A DNA stretch of 64,000 bases from Perkinsus olseni (taxonomy: Eukaryota > Perkinsozoa > Perkinsida > Perkinsidae). The notes beneath the pieces are model-generated. The model was not told the DNA's origin. It did not search any database and was given only the letters and a program-made list of their open reading frames with translations. The stretch is taken from contig JABANP010000086.1 in NCBI GenBank assembly GCA_013115135.1, positions 1 through 64,000 on the forward strand, written 5' to 3'. This document shows positions 19,381 through 33,900 of the stretch, in pieces. How positions within the stretch are numbered: position 1 is the first letter of the stretch; the number at the start of each line of letters is the position of its first letter. A program made the position numbers and the translations under genes.

Positions 19381-21379
19381 ATGAACATACCACTCCTCCG
19401 TCAAATCACGTCCATACGGCACGTAAAACACAGCCGGTCTTTCAGCATCATGTCTCGCTATAAAGAGGTTCGGCCTGCGAGCGCTGCACAGCCGGTGACC
19501 TCTGGTTGGAAGGTGAGCGTCTCGCCGTTGATTTGCCGAATAAAAAGACGTTTCAGCTGCCTGAGCCTGAAGAGTCCCCTCTCACTCCGGAGGTGAACCC
19601 CGAAGACGGTGCCCCGGCTCCAGCAGAGATCTATCCGAGGTCCTGTCGTCCGCCTTCCTAGTTGACTGTAGCAGAGGCTGTGTTCTTAGGATCAAAGGAG
19701 GGGGTTATTATATTCGGAATGCAGTTCCAGATGAAGCCAAGCTCATGACTGCAGCGACACCAGCCCCGCATAGCATGCCTGAGAAGCCCAAGTTTCTGAA
19801 GGTCTTTCTGAGTTTCGTCTGCGCGGCGGCATGACTCATCAGTCAGGTAGCGCTCATCGGGGCGCCAAATGCAGGGAAGTCGTCCCTGATGAACTGCATG
19901 TTGAACCAAAGCCTGGCTGCAGTAAGCCCAAAGGTCAACACTACCCGTGAGGAGATCAGGGGAGTGGTAACCGATGGAGATCATCAGGTGAGATGCTACC
20001 GCGACACGTTTTCGCACTCACCTGCTCCGTTCCTATTCAGCTTCGTGGGCTCGCAGGGTATTGTCCGGCTCTAGGCGGTGAGTCATGCTTCGTTTTTGGC
20101 AGATAGTCGTAATTGATGCCCCAGGGGTCATACCCGCGAATCAGACGAAGGGCTGCAGAGCCCTCGCACGAGACGCATGGACAGGGTGGGAAATATCGAG
20201 GGGCGTCCCTGGTGTGCGGTCGGTGGCACAGGTACAATGACTGCGATCTTGTCCTCCTTGTCGTCGATACATTGCGGAGACCCGATACAGACCTGGTGGA
20301 TCTGATTCGGAGGATCGCCCCGAAGCCTGATCTCAGTAGGCATTAGGTGTCGTCTCAGGTTCGAGCGTTGCATTATCTTCGAGGTACCGAATATCATGAA
20401 CGGCGAAACCCTGACTTGAAGCCGAGTTCGGGACAGACTGAGGAGGAGACAGACAAGAGGCCGCCAGTGGTTCTCTGCCTGAATAAAATTGACAAGTCCC
20501 AGCGACTGTGGGTTCAGAAGCGGGCAGATCAACTGAAGGAGTCAGTGGGGGCATCTTAGCTCTCGCTCGACGGAGGAACAACACCCCTTCAGGCACGGAG
20601 CCTTCAAACAGATCTTCTTTATTTCCGCTAAGAAGGATCGCGGCGTCAAAGCGTTATTACATTTCTTGAAGACAAGGTCCAAGGATCATATTTGGCCTTT
20701 CCCACCCGCTGTGAAAACGACGCTTCCTATGGTCGAGCAGGTGAGTGAGTTCGAATGCAATCGCTGTCCCTCGAGATTCCGCACGATTTCAGGTTGAGCA
20801 GCTCGTGCGTACGTACATTTTCTGCTGGTTCAATAAGGATTTGCCCTACAAAGTTGAGCAGCAGACTGGTGAGACACGTGGGTATGATCGGTTGCGTGGA
20901 TGTGAATATTCTGAAAAATACCCGATGCAGGATTCGAACCTACGACCATCTGCTCCGTAGGCAGACATTCTATCCAGCTGAACTAATCGGGCGCTGGATG
21001 TTATTTGTATAGTGCATCCTGCTTCGTTCCACACGCTCAGTTGGTTGGACGCCTCGTCTTGACGGCGGACTCACCATTGAGCACGAGCTGAAGGTGCAGG
21101 ATAGTATCGTACTGCGAATGATATGCGGCACTCGCAATCGCATAATTCGACGGCTACGGCAAAATGTCGCTTACAAGCTAGAGCAGGTACGATCAGGCCT
21201 GATGACACTGTCCTAGTGCTCTACCTCAGGCTTGGGGCATCAAACCGATCCAGTTGGTTATATGGGTGAAGGCGAAAGTAGTTCGGAGATCAAGAAAGGA
21301 TATTCAGGAATATCGAGCGCAATTCTTCGAAGCCCGAGCAACTGCCAAGGGAAACCCAAAGGCAACTGTCACGCATTGA
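19381..21379 (+). CDS. ERAL1-like: ERA-like GTPase, probably mitochondrial
   Basis: Multi-exon. The first exon ([20 protein letters not shown]) is basic and Ser/Arg-rich, like a mitochondrial presequence. Then come G1 [15 protein letters not shown]2 region [10 protein letters not shown]3 VVIDAPG, a strand LVLLVVDT, and G4 [26 protein letters not shown] is the G5 area. The C-terminal KH part shows [32 protein letters not shown] and [21 protein letters not shown]. The KH loop reads GTRN instead of GxxG, so RNA contact may differ. ERA binds small-subunit rRNA and helps ribosome assembly. Introns are about 45-60 nt except 20869-21040 (172 nt), which holds a tRNA gene on the opposite strand. Confidence 0.8.
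20919..20992 (-). tRNA. tRNA-Arg(ACG): tRNA-Arg (anticodon ACG), antisense inside an ERA intron
   Basis: On the minus strand the 74-nt sequence folds as a full cloverleaf. The acceptor GCCCGAT pairs with ATCGGGT (one G-U). The D arm is GTTC-AGCTGGATA-GAAT. The anticodon arm is TCTGC-CTACGGA-GCAGA, giving ACG. The T arm is GTAGG-TTCGAAT-CCTGC. The discriminator is A and a T run follows, as for RNA polymerase III termination. It reads CGU and, with inosine, CGC/CGA arginine codons. Confidence 0.93.
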
Positions 21380-21733
21380 TAACCATCAACAAAGCATGTC
21401 ATTCTCTGTTTCACTCCTCAATTTTCGAGGTCAAACGAGTTTCTGAACTTCTCGTGCTGTTTTGTTACAAATAATCCGCCTTGACTGAGAACTCAACACA
21501 CCAACGCGCGGCTGCAGAAAAATCCCCCAAACTACCAAGAATTGCGCCATATGTACGATAAACTGTATATCTTCTATCATTGCTGCTCTGTACATGTAGA
21601 TTATTGTAAATCCATTATCTGCTGCTTCCACCATAATAATCCTCTTTCACGCCTTCAATGATACTCAACAGCGCGCCATACTACTAGCAATATTATTCAA
21701 TCCAAAATGACGTACCGGTGTCAAAAGCATCGT
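21380..21733. other. Tail-to-tail spacer between ERA and CNOT9
   Basis: Two convergent genes end at its borders. AT-richer than the surroundings, no gene seen; probably both 3' UTRs. Confidence 0.5.
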
Positions 21734-23333
21734 CTACTGACGCATACCTGAAGTTTCTCATGCAACGTAGGGCGATAAGCTCTAACCCCCATAGTCCTAC
21801 CTCCGCTGACAAGCTCTTGTAGTGAATTGGCTGGCAGCATTCCCAGGTTGACAAGCAGACCAACCTACAGGTAACCAACGGTCGTGATGAAGGACACGAC
21901 GTTATCGGCGATCACTACCTGCCACTTCCGCGCCATCACGTCCTCCTTGAGGCAATTAGCGATTGTAGTATTAGCAGGGGCGTCGAGTTTCAGTTCAGCG
22001 GGTAAACATTGCCTGACATACGTGGTAGTGAATCTTAACTTTTGCAAGAGACACGGGAAGTCATCCGAAGCAACTAACAACTTCCGCAATGTGAAAGAAG
22101 CAGCGATAACTCCCCCGAGGGACAACCCAGATCGAGACTGCAATACTACCTGAGGGCCTCCCTGGCACGATCATTCTCAGAGAGTCGTTGATAGCATCTT
22201 ATGATGTGTTTCAAAAGACGAGATGAAGGTGCCTCCGACAAGGATTGAACCTGGACGCATGAATGTCCGTGAACACTGCGTCAGTCGCTCCCCCACTCGG
22301 CCTACCATATTCCCGAGGACCGTGCTAACGGCATAGAAACGCTCAGCAGTAGCACAGATATACTGCAATCCGTTATCGTCGAGTAGTATCTTCTGTATGA
22401 TGAACGTTGCCACGGTCTGAAGCCCATTGAAATTATTTCCCATAGGGAACCCTTGGCGTCCCGATTCTCGACCGACCACCGTACTACCCTGGACAGCTCC
22501 GATCCAGTCTCCATTATACGCAGGCATAGGGGAATAATTTCGGTTTGAAGTAGGAATTGTACAACCTGAAATTACTATGGCCAGAATTGAACCAGCGACC
22601 TTTCGCTTCATCACCTGCTCATCATCCACCTTAACTAGGGCACCGATGACGCCCAAGCTCGTTAGACGGAGATACTCGAATGGACGGACCTTCGATACTG
22701 TGTTCAAGAAGGGATATCTGACCATCCATTCACGTCCACTGCTACGCCCTCCTAAGGGCTCTATACTACAAGAAAAGTGGTATGTGGGCCTGCAGGAAGG
22801 GCTTCCTCGTCTCAGGGTGGCTAGCGAGGCACTGCAAGAGGGCGAGAGCGTTGCAGGCACGATTCGATACCGCCGCCGACAGGTTAGGCGGACTCAGACA
22901 CGGGTACACAGCCAGTAGCTCCTGAATGGAATTATTAATCGCAACTTGACCAGCGTGGATGATATTAACACCTGCAACAAAGCGGCGACAGTGCCGAAGG
23001 AATACCACAGTATGGGGGCGAGGTCGGGGAAGGACTCCCTCCTCTTCGACAACTCCAAAAGGGCTTGCTCCCGCTTCTCAGGGATCGTCAAGTCCAAAAC
23101 TGAGGGAGGCTACTCTCGCCATTCTTTCCATCGTCCCTGTACCTAGTAAATAGATCTTCTCCTTCTCCGCCTGGGAAGCGGCAGCCGCCACAGCATTGGC
23201 CTGAAGTCGAGCACTTTGTTAACACTCCAGAGCATTCACGACGCCCTTCCAGTACCCTGTCCACTGGCTGCATCACAGGAGGCATCACTGGTGCTGGTAC
23301 AGCCCCTCCTCGAGTAGCTTGTGATGGGTTCAT
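21734..23333 (-). CDS. CNOT9: CNOT9/Caf40 subunit of the CCR4-NOT deadenylase complex
   Basis: A multi-exon gene with strong family matches in order: EKIYLLV...[131 protein letters not shown], and a C-terminal [22 protein letters not shown]. The start at 23333 ([15 protein letters not shown]) opens a Pro/Val-rich leader. Introns are about 45-60 nt GT-AG. The protein forms armadillo-like helices that bind Trp residues of CCR4-NOT partners and couples mRNA decay to regulators. The last exon and stop (21734-21736) are the least certain. Confidence 0.85.
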
Positions 23334-23718
23334 TCAACTGGAGAAGATACAAACTAGTACTTAGTGACTACTACTGCCTCGACCCTCAGCCGGTACAACA
23401 ACACGAACATCACTATCTTGAGTATCTTGCTATCTTGGATTTCCTCAACGTCTGCTATGTCCCGTATGACAATTGTATAACATCATTCCCATGTACACGC
23501 CTTGAAGTTCCCACTCGGTTATCATCGATCGCCCCGCTAGCCCTCCCTTCCTCGTACGGACGTCTCCCTCTTGCTCGTTTCTGACACCTCTAGCTTTCTG
23601 CTGATAGCCGCTAATTGCATATCCTTCATGGATGTGGTGAAAACACAATTGATAGACTGCTAGTGGCCCTCAAGGTAGTTTAATAATACATTTTGTTTAA
23701 CTACATTTCACTACTACT
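23334..23718. other. Divergent promoter region, CNOT9 / CDC48
   Basis: The two head-to-head start codons at 23333 (minus) and 23719 (plus) leave 385 bp, which must hold both promoters. No recognisable box. A plus frame at 23321-23584 looks fortuitous. Confidence 0.5.
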
Positions 23719-26977
<3,259 letters not shown>

Positions 26978-27938
26978 GCGCTTCTGTCCAATTTCAACTA
27001 TTAAGTGACAAGATGCGGTGTTGCTGTTGCTGATGAGGCAAGACGATCGAGTCTAGCAGCAGCAATACTAGATACTATGAAAACACTGGTGACAATGAGG
27101 TTTCTAATGTTATGCAGTACGTCGTGTTAACCGTTGTTAATCCCCTGAGTGCGATGCTAGGAGAACGAGAAGAACTATTATCACGACGTTCAAATGGTGC
27201 GACGGGAGTTGTGTGCTGCAGATTCGGCAGTCGAGAGAATGTATACTTATTAAACTTGGTAACAGCGAGATATTCCAACGTTGTGGTTTGGTATCGGGGG
27301 AGCTCCTACCCCCTCGGAAAAAGAAGTGTAAATTCTTAGAGCTGCCCGAGTAGGGGCCATGCGACGTCAACATCAACGCTCACTCCTCTGCCCCTTCCAC
27401 CAACCGCATTGCGATAGCAGAAGGCCGACTAGCAGCCGCCTTTATTACCGTCTGTTCCGCATGGTTAGCCCACACACTGTCATCGACGTAGTTGACCAGA
27501 AATGGCGCTTGACAGGCAGACTGGTTAGAATGGAAACTCGAGGATTCAACTCTCCTGCCGTTGTCCACGAGAGCAACGAGCTACTCATCTGAACTCAGTG
27601 CACCTCTTGGATCGGTACGAGGGAGTGCCGCCTTGCGCACCGTTGGTGGGGACGAAACTCTCGTTGCGAGTCGGCATCGCCCATGTCAGGATAAGGGGGA
27701 GCGGGGAGTCGCATGCCAACAGATCTCAACTAGAATGATCAGAATAGCCATGGGGATTCTGACTCGCTCCGGCAAGCTACGAGCCCCACCAGCCCCACAG
27801 GGGCCCGCCAAATCGCTCTGACCTCTTACACGGCTACGATGTACTCGCAAACTCAAGATACGCTTCAGTGGTGTATTTGATGCTATCACACTTCCATTTT
27901 GAGGAAGGATCGTAACGTTGAAAAACTCGAGGAGGGCC
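26978..27938. other. No convincing gene
   Basis: 3' flanks of CDC48 and MsrB meet here. A minus frame at 27380-27568 (FLVNYVDDSVWANHAEQTVI) looks faintly coding, as does 27686-27889, but neither could be linked to a family or to neighbouring exons. Confidence 0.4.
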
Positions 27939-28592
27939 CTAGTGTTCGAATACTCTACCGCTATAAGAGGAACGCTTCACTTCTCCGCTTCCACGTGGCT
28001 TGAACGACAAGCTAGTGCCGTTAACGCAATGACGCTCATCTGTCGGGTACCTGAAAACCGTAGCTGACACCACGCCACGCTTGATTGCCTTCCCGCTACC
28101 TACCCCATCCCCTCACCACGGAAGACGTGTCCTAGGTGGGACCCGCACTTGGCACAGAGGATCTCCGTACGACCAGAACCATCGGTCTCGCTCCGTTCGG
28201 CTACTGCCCCGTCAATGTTGGTCCAATACCCCGGCCACCCACAGCCACAGTCGAACTTATGAGAGGAGTCGTACCTGGCAAGGGGGAGAGTAAGCGACGA
28301 GGAACGCGAGGCACCGTTACAGCGGAGTTTCGCAAGCTCCACACAAGTAGGTGCCATCAGCGTAGTTATCATCCCATCCGCCCTTGGCAAGTGTCACTCC
28401 TCGAGGCTCGGTGGCCGCCTGTCGAAGGACCTGTCACGGTAGACATCAAGACCGCGTCAGTATTAGTACTGAGGGTACCTTGAATTGAGTGGGAGTGAGC
28501 TTAGCTCTGAAATACTCGTCGCCTTTGTCGAGTGAACCGTCCACTTCGAGGACGGTTTTGCTGGTAGGCAGACGACCGCTACTACGATGCAT
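27939..28592 (-). CDS. MSRB: Methionine-R-sulfoxide reductase B
   Basis: Four exons joining to about 168 residues from the ATG at 28592. Family motifs in order: EYFRAKLTPTQFKVLRQAAT, GTYLCGACETPL (first CxxC of the zinc site), KFDCGCGWPGYW, RTEILCAKCGSHLGHVF (second CxxC) and DERHCVNGTSLSF with the catalytic Cys. The enzyme reduces methionine-R-sulfoxide in proteins using thioredoxin. There is no clear signal or presequence, so it is probably cytosolic; MHRSSGRLPTSK could be a short leader. Introns use GT-AG. The 3' exon extends past the family end by about 20 residues. Confidence 0.88.
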
Positions 28593-30916
28593 GGAGCGAA
28601 GGGAAGAGAAAAAACGAGACAGCATTCACTGTGGGCAGCGATAGGGGTGGACACAAATAGTGTGGCCAGCCTGAGGTCGTGGGAGGATTGGTCTGTAGTC
28701 ACAGTCTGGCCGACTGGAACCTCCTAAACGCATTCGCACTCGTGCGCTCGCGTGCAAGCGAGGACGCCGAGTACTTCTCAACTATGCCATGCCCCTCGCC
28801 AGCTGGCTCCGTAGCTCCACTGCTAGGATTGTCCTGTCCATTAGCACCGCGTCGCGGGAGGCACAACCAGGGGCGCCGAGCTACAGTGCGCATGTGATCA
28901 CAGTGTTTGGCACCCCAGCAATACGAGGCCAAGAGCTGCACGCGTGCACAACGCCCCCGCTTGAGGATGGCATCAGACGCGTCGCACATGCGAGCGGAGG
29001 CTGTGGGAAGCTAGTGTTTCGCTCCGCCGTTCGTGTCAAAGTAACTCGTCGATGCCTGCTTTTCCTTTTTGGGCTCAGGTGTGATACGAATCTCAGCGAA
29101 TCCCTCGGTCAAGCTTGTCTGTGATGTGAACAATGACGCGGAACCCAAATGAGTTATCGATGATCGAATCATACCATGTGGCATTTCGGTAGGTGATTCG
29201 ATCACTCTACATGATAGCGTTCATTCAGACGGGATAGCAGATCTTCGCTTCGTTAATTATGCGTCGGTGTCCTTCGAGCATATGAGAGACACAAGCCTAG
29301 TCTTGAGCTTGATCCTATCAGATACTCAGGATCAATTCTCACGCTTCTTAAGGGCTCACTTGATCCCTGTTGGAATGTTTCAGTCGGCGCGCCGATCTGT
29401 TCGCTCTCACAAACAGCTTCCCAATATCGGGAAATGTTGCCTCCAACGTTCGAGTTGGTTTACGTTGCGATGATACAGATCGTATGATTGGATCACGCAG
29501 TAGAAGTTGTTAGATGCCTGTGCGGCACCGTCTTTTAGCTAACACGACACATTGAACGTAGAACCTGTAACACCGTGAATCGCGGTGTTTCTGAACCCCT
29601 AGGGCTTATTTTGGGTCTGAAGAGCAACAAGCTGGTCCACTATGCAAATCTCTAAAAGTCGAACTCATCATTCTCGCTAAGGCGACGACAGAATTTCCAA
29701 TGACTATTTCAACGACTATGCTCAACTTGATGCTTCCGGGCTCGACCGCTGCTCCTCCGAGTATGTCGAGATATTTCCATCTTAGAGGCCGACCGGCCCT
29801 TCACCACCTTCCGGCGACGTCGTCGGACCGAAGAAGCCGGGCCTCTGCTCTGTCATCGACATTACCTCCGTTAGCATATCAACCGGTGCCACCCCGAGCT
29901 TAAACGTGTCTACCGCCTCCTCCGTTCGAACGTCCAAGCCTTCGGCTAATCGCCTTCCGTTGCGTGATGCGGTGGCTTGCCCGAGTTGGGTTGGTAGAGA
30001 GTGCCCGCGGCGTAAGACTCGAGTATTCACCACTCCATGTGCTCTTCCCGAGCTCGACGAATCCAAGGCTTTCATACGCCGGTATCGTCTGGCACCATCT
30101 GCCCGATGGAGCCTTCGAGGAACTCCCTTCACCGACACCAGGAGCGACGGCAGACATGTAGTCCGGTGTTAAACCGAGTCAAGAGAAGGTCTTCTTACTC
30201 TTGGCAGTGAAGCGACTGACCTGAGTATGCGGAATTCGAGGTGGTAGCAGGTACTCGGCTACAATACGACGGTATTATCACGGCTCACACGGCGAGTACG
30301 GTAATACTCTGGGCCACCACAGAAGGCAAGTCGATGAGGCGGCGACTAGGCGAATGATGGACCAGGACACACTTGGATCTTCGAGCAACGCTCAGGTACA
30401 TATCCCCTTCCATGTCGATGTAGGTGAACAAGAAATCCTAATTCCTAGACTTGTAGGAGACCGTACAACTTCGCCGTACCTCGTGCACAGGCGCCGAGGC
30501 CTAGAGGGCGGCAAGGCGGATAGAAACAAGGCCTGCGTTGAGCACACTCCCCTACATCACGATGATGAGGATAGTGGCCAATAGCCCGATGGGAGAATTA
30601 CCTCTGATTCCGAGTTAGGGCGGAGGAGAGAAAACACAAGCTGGACAGGCCAGGCCCGGCGTCGTCCAATTTCGCCTTGAGCTCTTGAGTAACCATGCTT
30701 TTTACAGCGAATGCATGCCCTGGACGTCGTCCGCAACGCGGTCAACTTGGAGCTGATCGATTACAATAGTAAGCGGCTATGGCGTGCTAAATAATGGCGA
30801 CGATTTTGAATAGTATTGGTCTCCACTGCAGACGCTAACGCGGCCTGTAAGACTCGCATTGCAGAGAGGCTGCTGAACTGGTCGTGGATTCAATATGGCA
30901 TCACGCATTCTCTCCC
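28593..30916. other. 2.3-kb region without a supported gene
   Basis: Several open minus-strand stretches (28699-28989, 29011-29205, 29782-30157) are not recognisable. The piece VRTEEAVDTFKLGVAPVDML at about 29865-29925 looks most protein-like. A hairpin with 7-nt arms lies at 29569-29589. The region may contain a divergent or decayed gene. Confidence 0.4.
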
Positions 30917-33900
30917 CTAACAACACAAAGACCTCATAGGTTGAAGACACGATGACACCGTAAAAACATCGTACAGCTTATAATTTTTTTCCACGTTCAT
31001 GAGGTGTGAAGAGCATCTTCTCAGCCTAAAAATAGCCAGGATGACCTCCGCTCGACCCCCTCTCATTCTGCTTACCATTTCCGCGAAAACTGTTAAAGAT
31101 TTCCCCATTTGAGTTTCCTCGGCAACTTTGAACTTGATGCTCCCCGGCCCAACTTCCGCTTGCCCGAGCAGCTTCAAATCATTCAAGGTCAGATCCAAGT
31201 CCGATTGATATGCTTGCGCAGAGATGAGGTAGCCGAAGAGCGCCCGGCCACATATGCCGGCCAAATTGATATCACGACGGGGGAGGGAAGTTGGAACATG
31301 CTTCTTCATGCGAGTCCACAGGAGATTGAGCTCCCCGGGCTCTTCGATTATCGAGCTGGAAAAAGTGGCATCATAGTTCACAGGGAGGTTAGGAGCATGC
31401 TTACTCTGGCAGGCCAATCTCATGAAGGCGGAAGTCACTCTTGAGTGTGAGGGAATACCGCGGTACTGTCCCGCCGGTCTGCCGCGTCTCGGCAGTTTCT
31501 GATGATGCATAAATCGAGGCTCTGACAGGAGCACGTGATAGTCAGAAAACCAACACATTCAGCTCCACCTCAGGAAGTGTTTTTGTGTCCGTCGGCTTCC
31601 TGCCAAGCAGGGGGTTGGTATAGGTCGCCATGATGTAGGCAGCCAGGCTTGGCGTTCGGGCTTGATAATTCCCATCTGTTAGGGCATTCCACTTCCCTTC
31701 TCTAAACTCAGCCTCGATCTTTGCCGCTACGTGTTTTGCGAGTATCCCACTATCACTAGTCTTGGTCATCCACGCCCTCTGCAGGATGTCTGCTAATCTA
31801 GCCGGGCAAGTGAATGCTGGTGACACGGCTGAGTTGAACCTTGACTGCATCAGCTCCGCTGTGACGTCACGTGTAACGGGTGCCTCCGCCGTAGCTCTCG
31901 CAGGAGGCTCCCAAGATATGACGACGGTATCGTCCGGTGCCGATTCGATCACGATCTGGTGGTCGACTTTAGACCTAGTTCGAGATTGTTCCATAAGAGT
32001 GAGGCTACATCGTTGCTCCTGAGAAGGATGGGAATACAATAGAATAGACACGTTACTGTGGCGCTCTCACCGAGGCGGTTGCTAGATCATGGAGGTTGCT
32101 GAGGGCCTCCGCGACTGGATGACTTTCATCAACGCGGAACAGCACACCTTCGGCATCGGCCACTTGAGCACCGTCGAGAGCAAGGGCCTTCGATCCCGCG
32201 TGTCGGCTCGTGTCTGCCTTGAGGGTTCGTTGCTGGGCGAAGGTCCTCGATGCGACGGTGAGATAATCGATAAGAGTCCTCTTGCAGAAGCGCACCGCCG
32301 CTGAGCCCTGCAGAGAGGTTCGAGCAACGTCACCCAGCGGCGCCTTGGTGATGTGCTCCCGCAGCTTCGGTCGCCCTTGGCCATCACTGAGGGAGGAGGG
32401 GACGGGTAACGAGAATGGACTCATCGCTAGATGGAGATCTCACTATTTGGGGCCTTTTATCCCGTGGATGAGGAAATCAGGGCTCAGAGACAGACTCATG
32501 GATGTCATATTTCCCTGCGCTCCCTCTCCTCGCTTCACCATCGCTTCAAGGCTGCATGTTGATGATGCCTGCAGGAAACAATATAGCTAGCATAACGCGG
32601 CCCAGGAGGTGCTTCATTGTAGTTGCAGGTCTAGCTTCTCTATGGTATTCCCGGTGTATACTGAGAGCCTTTGTAGCATGTACTGCCGACGTGTTCGACC
32701 CTACATTGCTCCCAGTGGGCGCCGCCCACACTAGGAAGCGTCTCGAGAGGCATCAGACTGGCATGGGCGTCCATCAGAAGTGCGATATCGAGCCTCCTAC
32801 GGCTACGGTAGCAAAGGAGGATCGGCCCTACCCATTCGTCGATGCCTGAGTCCAGCATTATGGACTGGTCGTCCAGAGCTTTCGCAACTTCATTGAGAGT
32901 CTTTGGCGACTGTACGACTGACCATGTGAAGTCGGACATCTTCGTTAAACTGCCCATTATCTTGACGGCGAGTGTAGACTGTATGAGTCGGTATACGGGC
33001 AGGTCCCTGACTGGCTGTGTCCAGGCCTTAGGGTCCTCATGCTCGGCAAGGAGGTATTCTGATACCCTCATCTCGAGGTTGTGATGATCGACACCCCCGG
33101 CCTTCTTAACATCCTCAGACCGAACAAACTTCCAACCCCGCATGAGGTACTCGAGGAGGCGTCTATCGCAAGTATTCAGGTTCTTATTAGTCCAATATTT
33201 GTCGCCCGGTACGGAACGTATTTTCTTCAACATCATGTCGAGCCTCTTCTCGTTGTCGAACGATGGAGCCCTAATGAAGACACATAGTCGGGATCTCTCG
33301 ACGGCTGACGTGGCACAAGTCACTCACTCCTCAGACCCCACACGCTGTCTCCGTTGTGCCAATGTCGTGCTGCTCTCGCTGAGTATAATCCTGTTATCCG
33401 TGAAGACGGATAGAGCAAGCTCCCTCATCTCGCCTTCGGTGCCGTCTGTTGCTGATACCAATGCAGCTTGACAAATAGGTTCAAGATCCTATCAGAAAAC
33501 GGCCATCACAACGCCAGGCCAGTCCCCTTCCCCCTACCCGGAGCAAGAGGCCACCGTCGGGGTTCCCCTGCATCCTCATCAGCCCTCGAGCGTGCATCCA
33601 GGGCAGCACAGTATGGACCACATCGCTCTTGACCACGCCGAGGTCTATGGACCCAAACCCGGCTCTATCCTCGAGTGACAATTTAGCACTGTTTTCGACC
33701 ACCGACAGGATAGCAGCGAAGGAGGCCTTGGTGGTCTTTTCCAACTCCCGCGTAAGGGGACGGCATGTCAGCTAGAGTATCCCAGAGGTAGCAGGCGACA
33801 GAGAAAATACAGATTTCACGATCATTGATTCTAGGCTGGCTGCCTTGGGGTTGTTGAAGGCATCGGTTCTTAGCCTCTTCGTATGGCGCCTTCACCAACG

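Noticed and set aside
22240..22320. tRNA-like sequence (ggccgagtgg box and ggttcaatcc box) on the minus strand
   Set aside because: No acceptor or anticodon stem forms, and the stretch is explained by a CNOT9 intron plus the exon encoding [15 protein letters not shown].
29569..29589. Histone-type 3' stem-loop
   Set aside because: The stem (aacaccg/cggtgtt) does not match the histone consensus and no histone gene is nearby.
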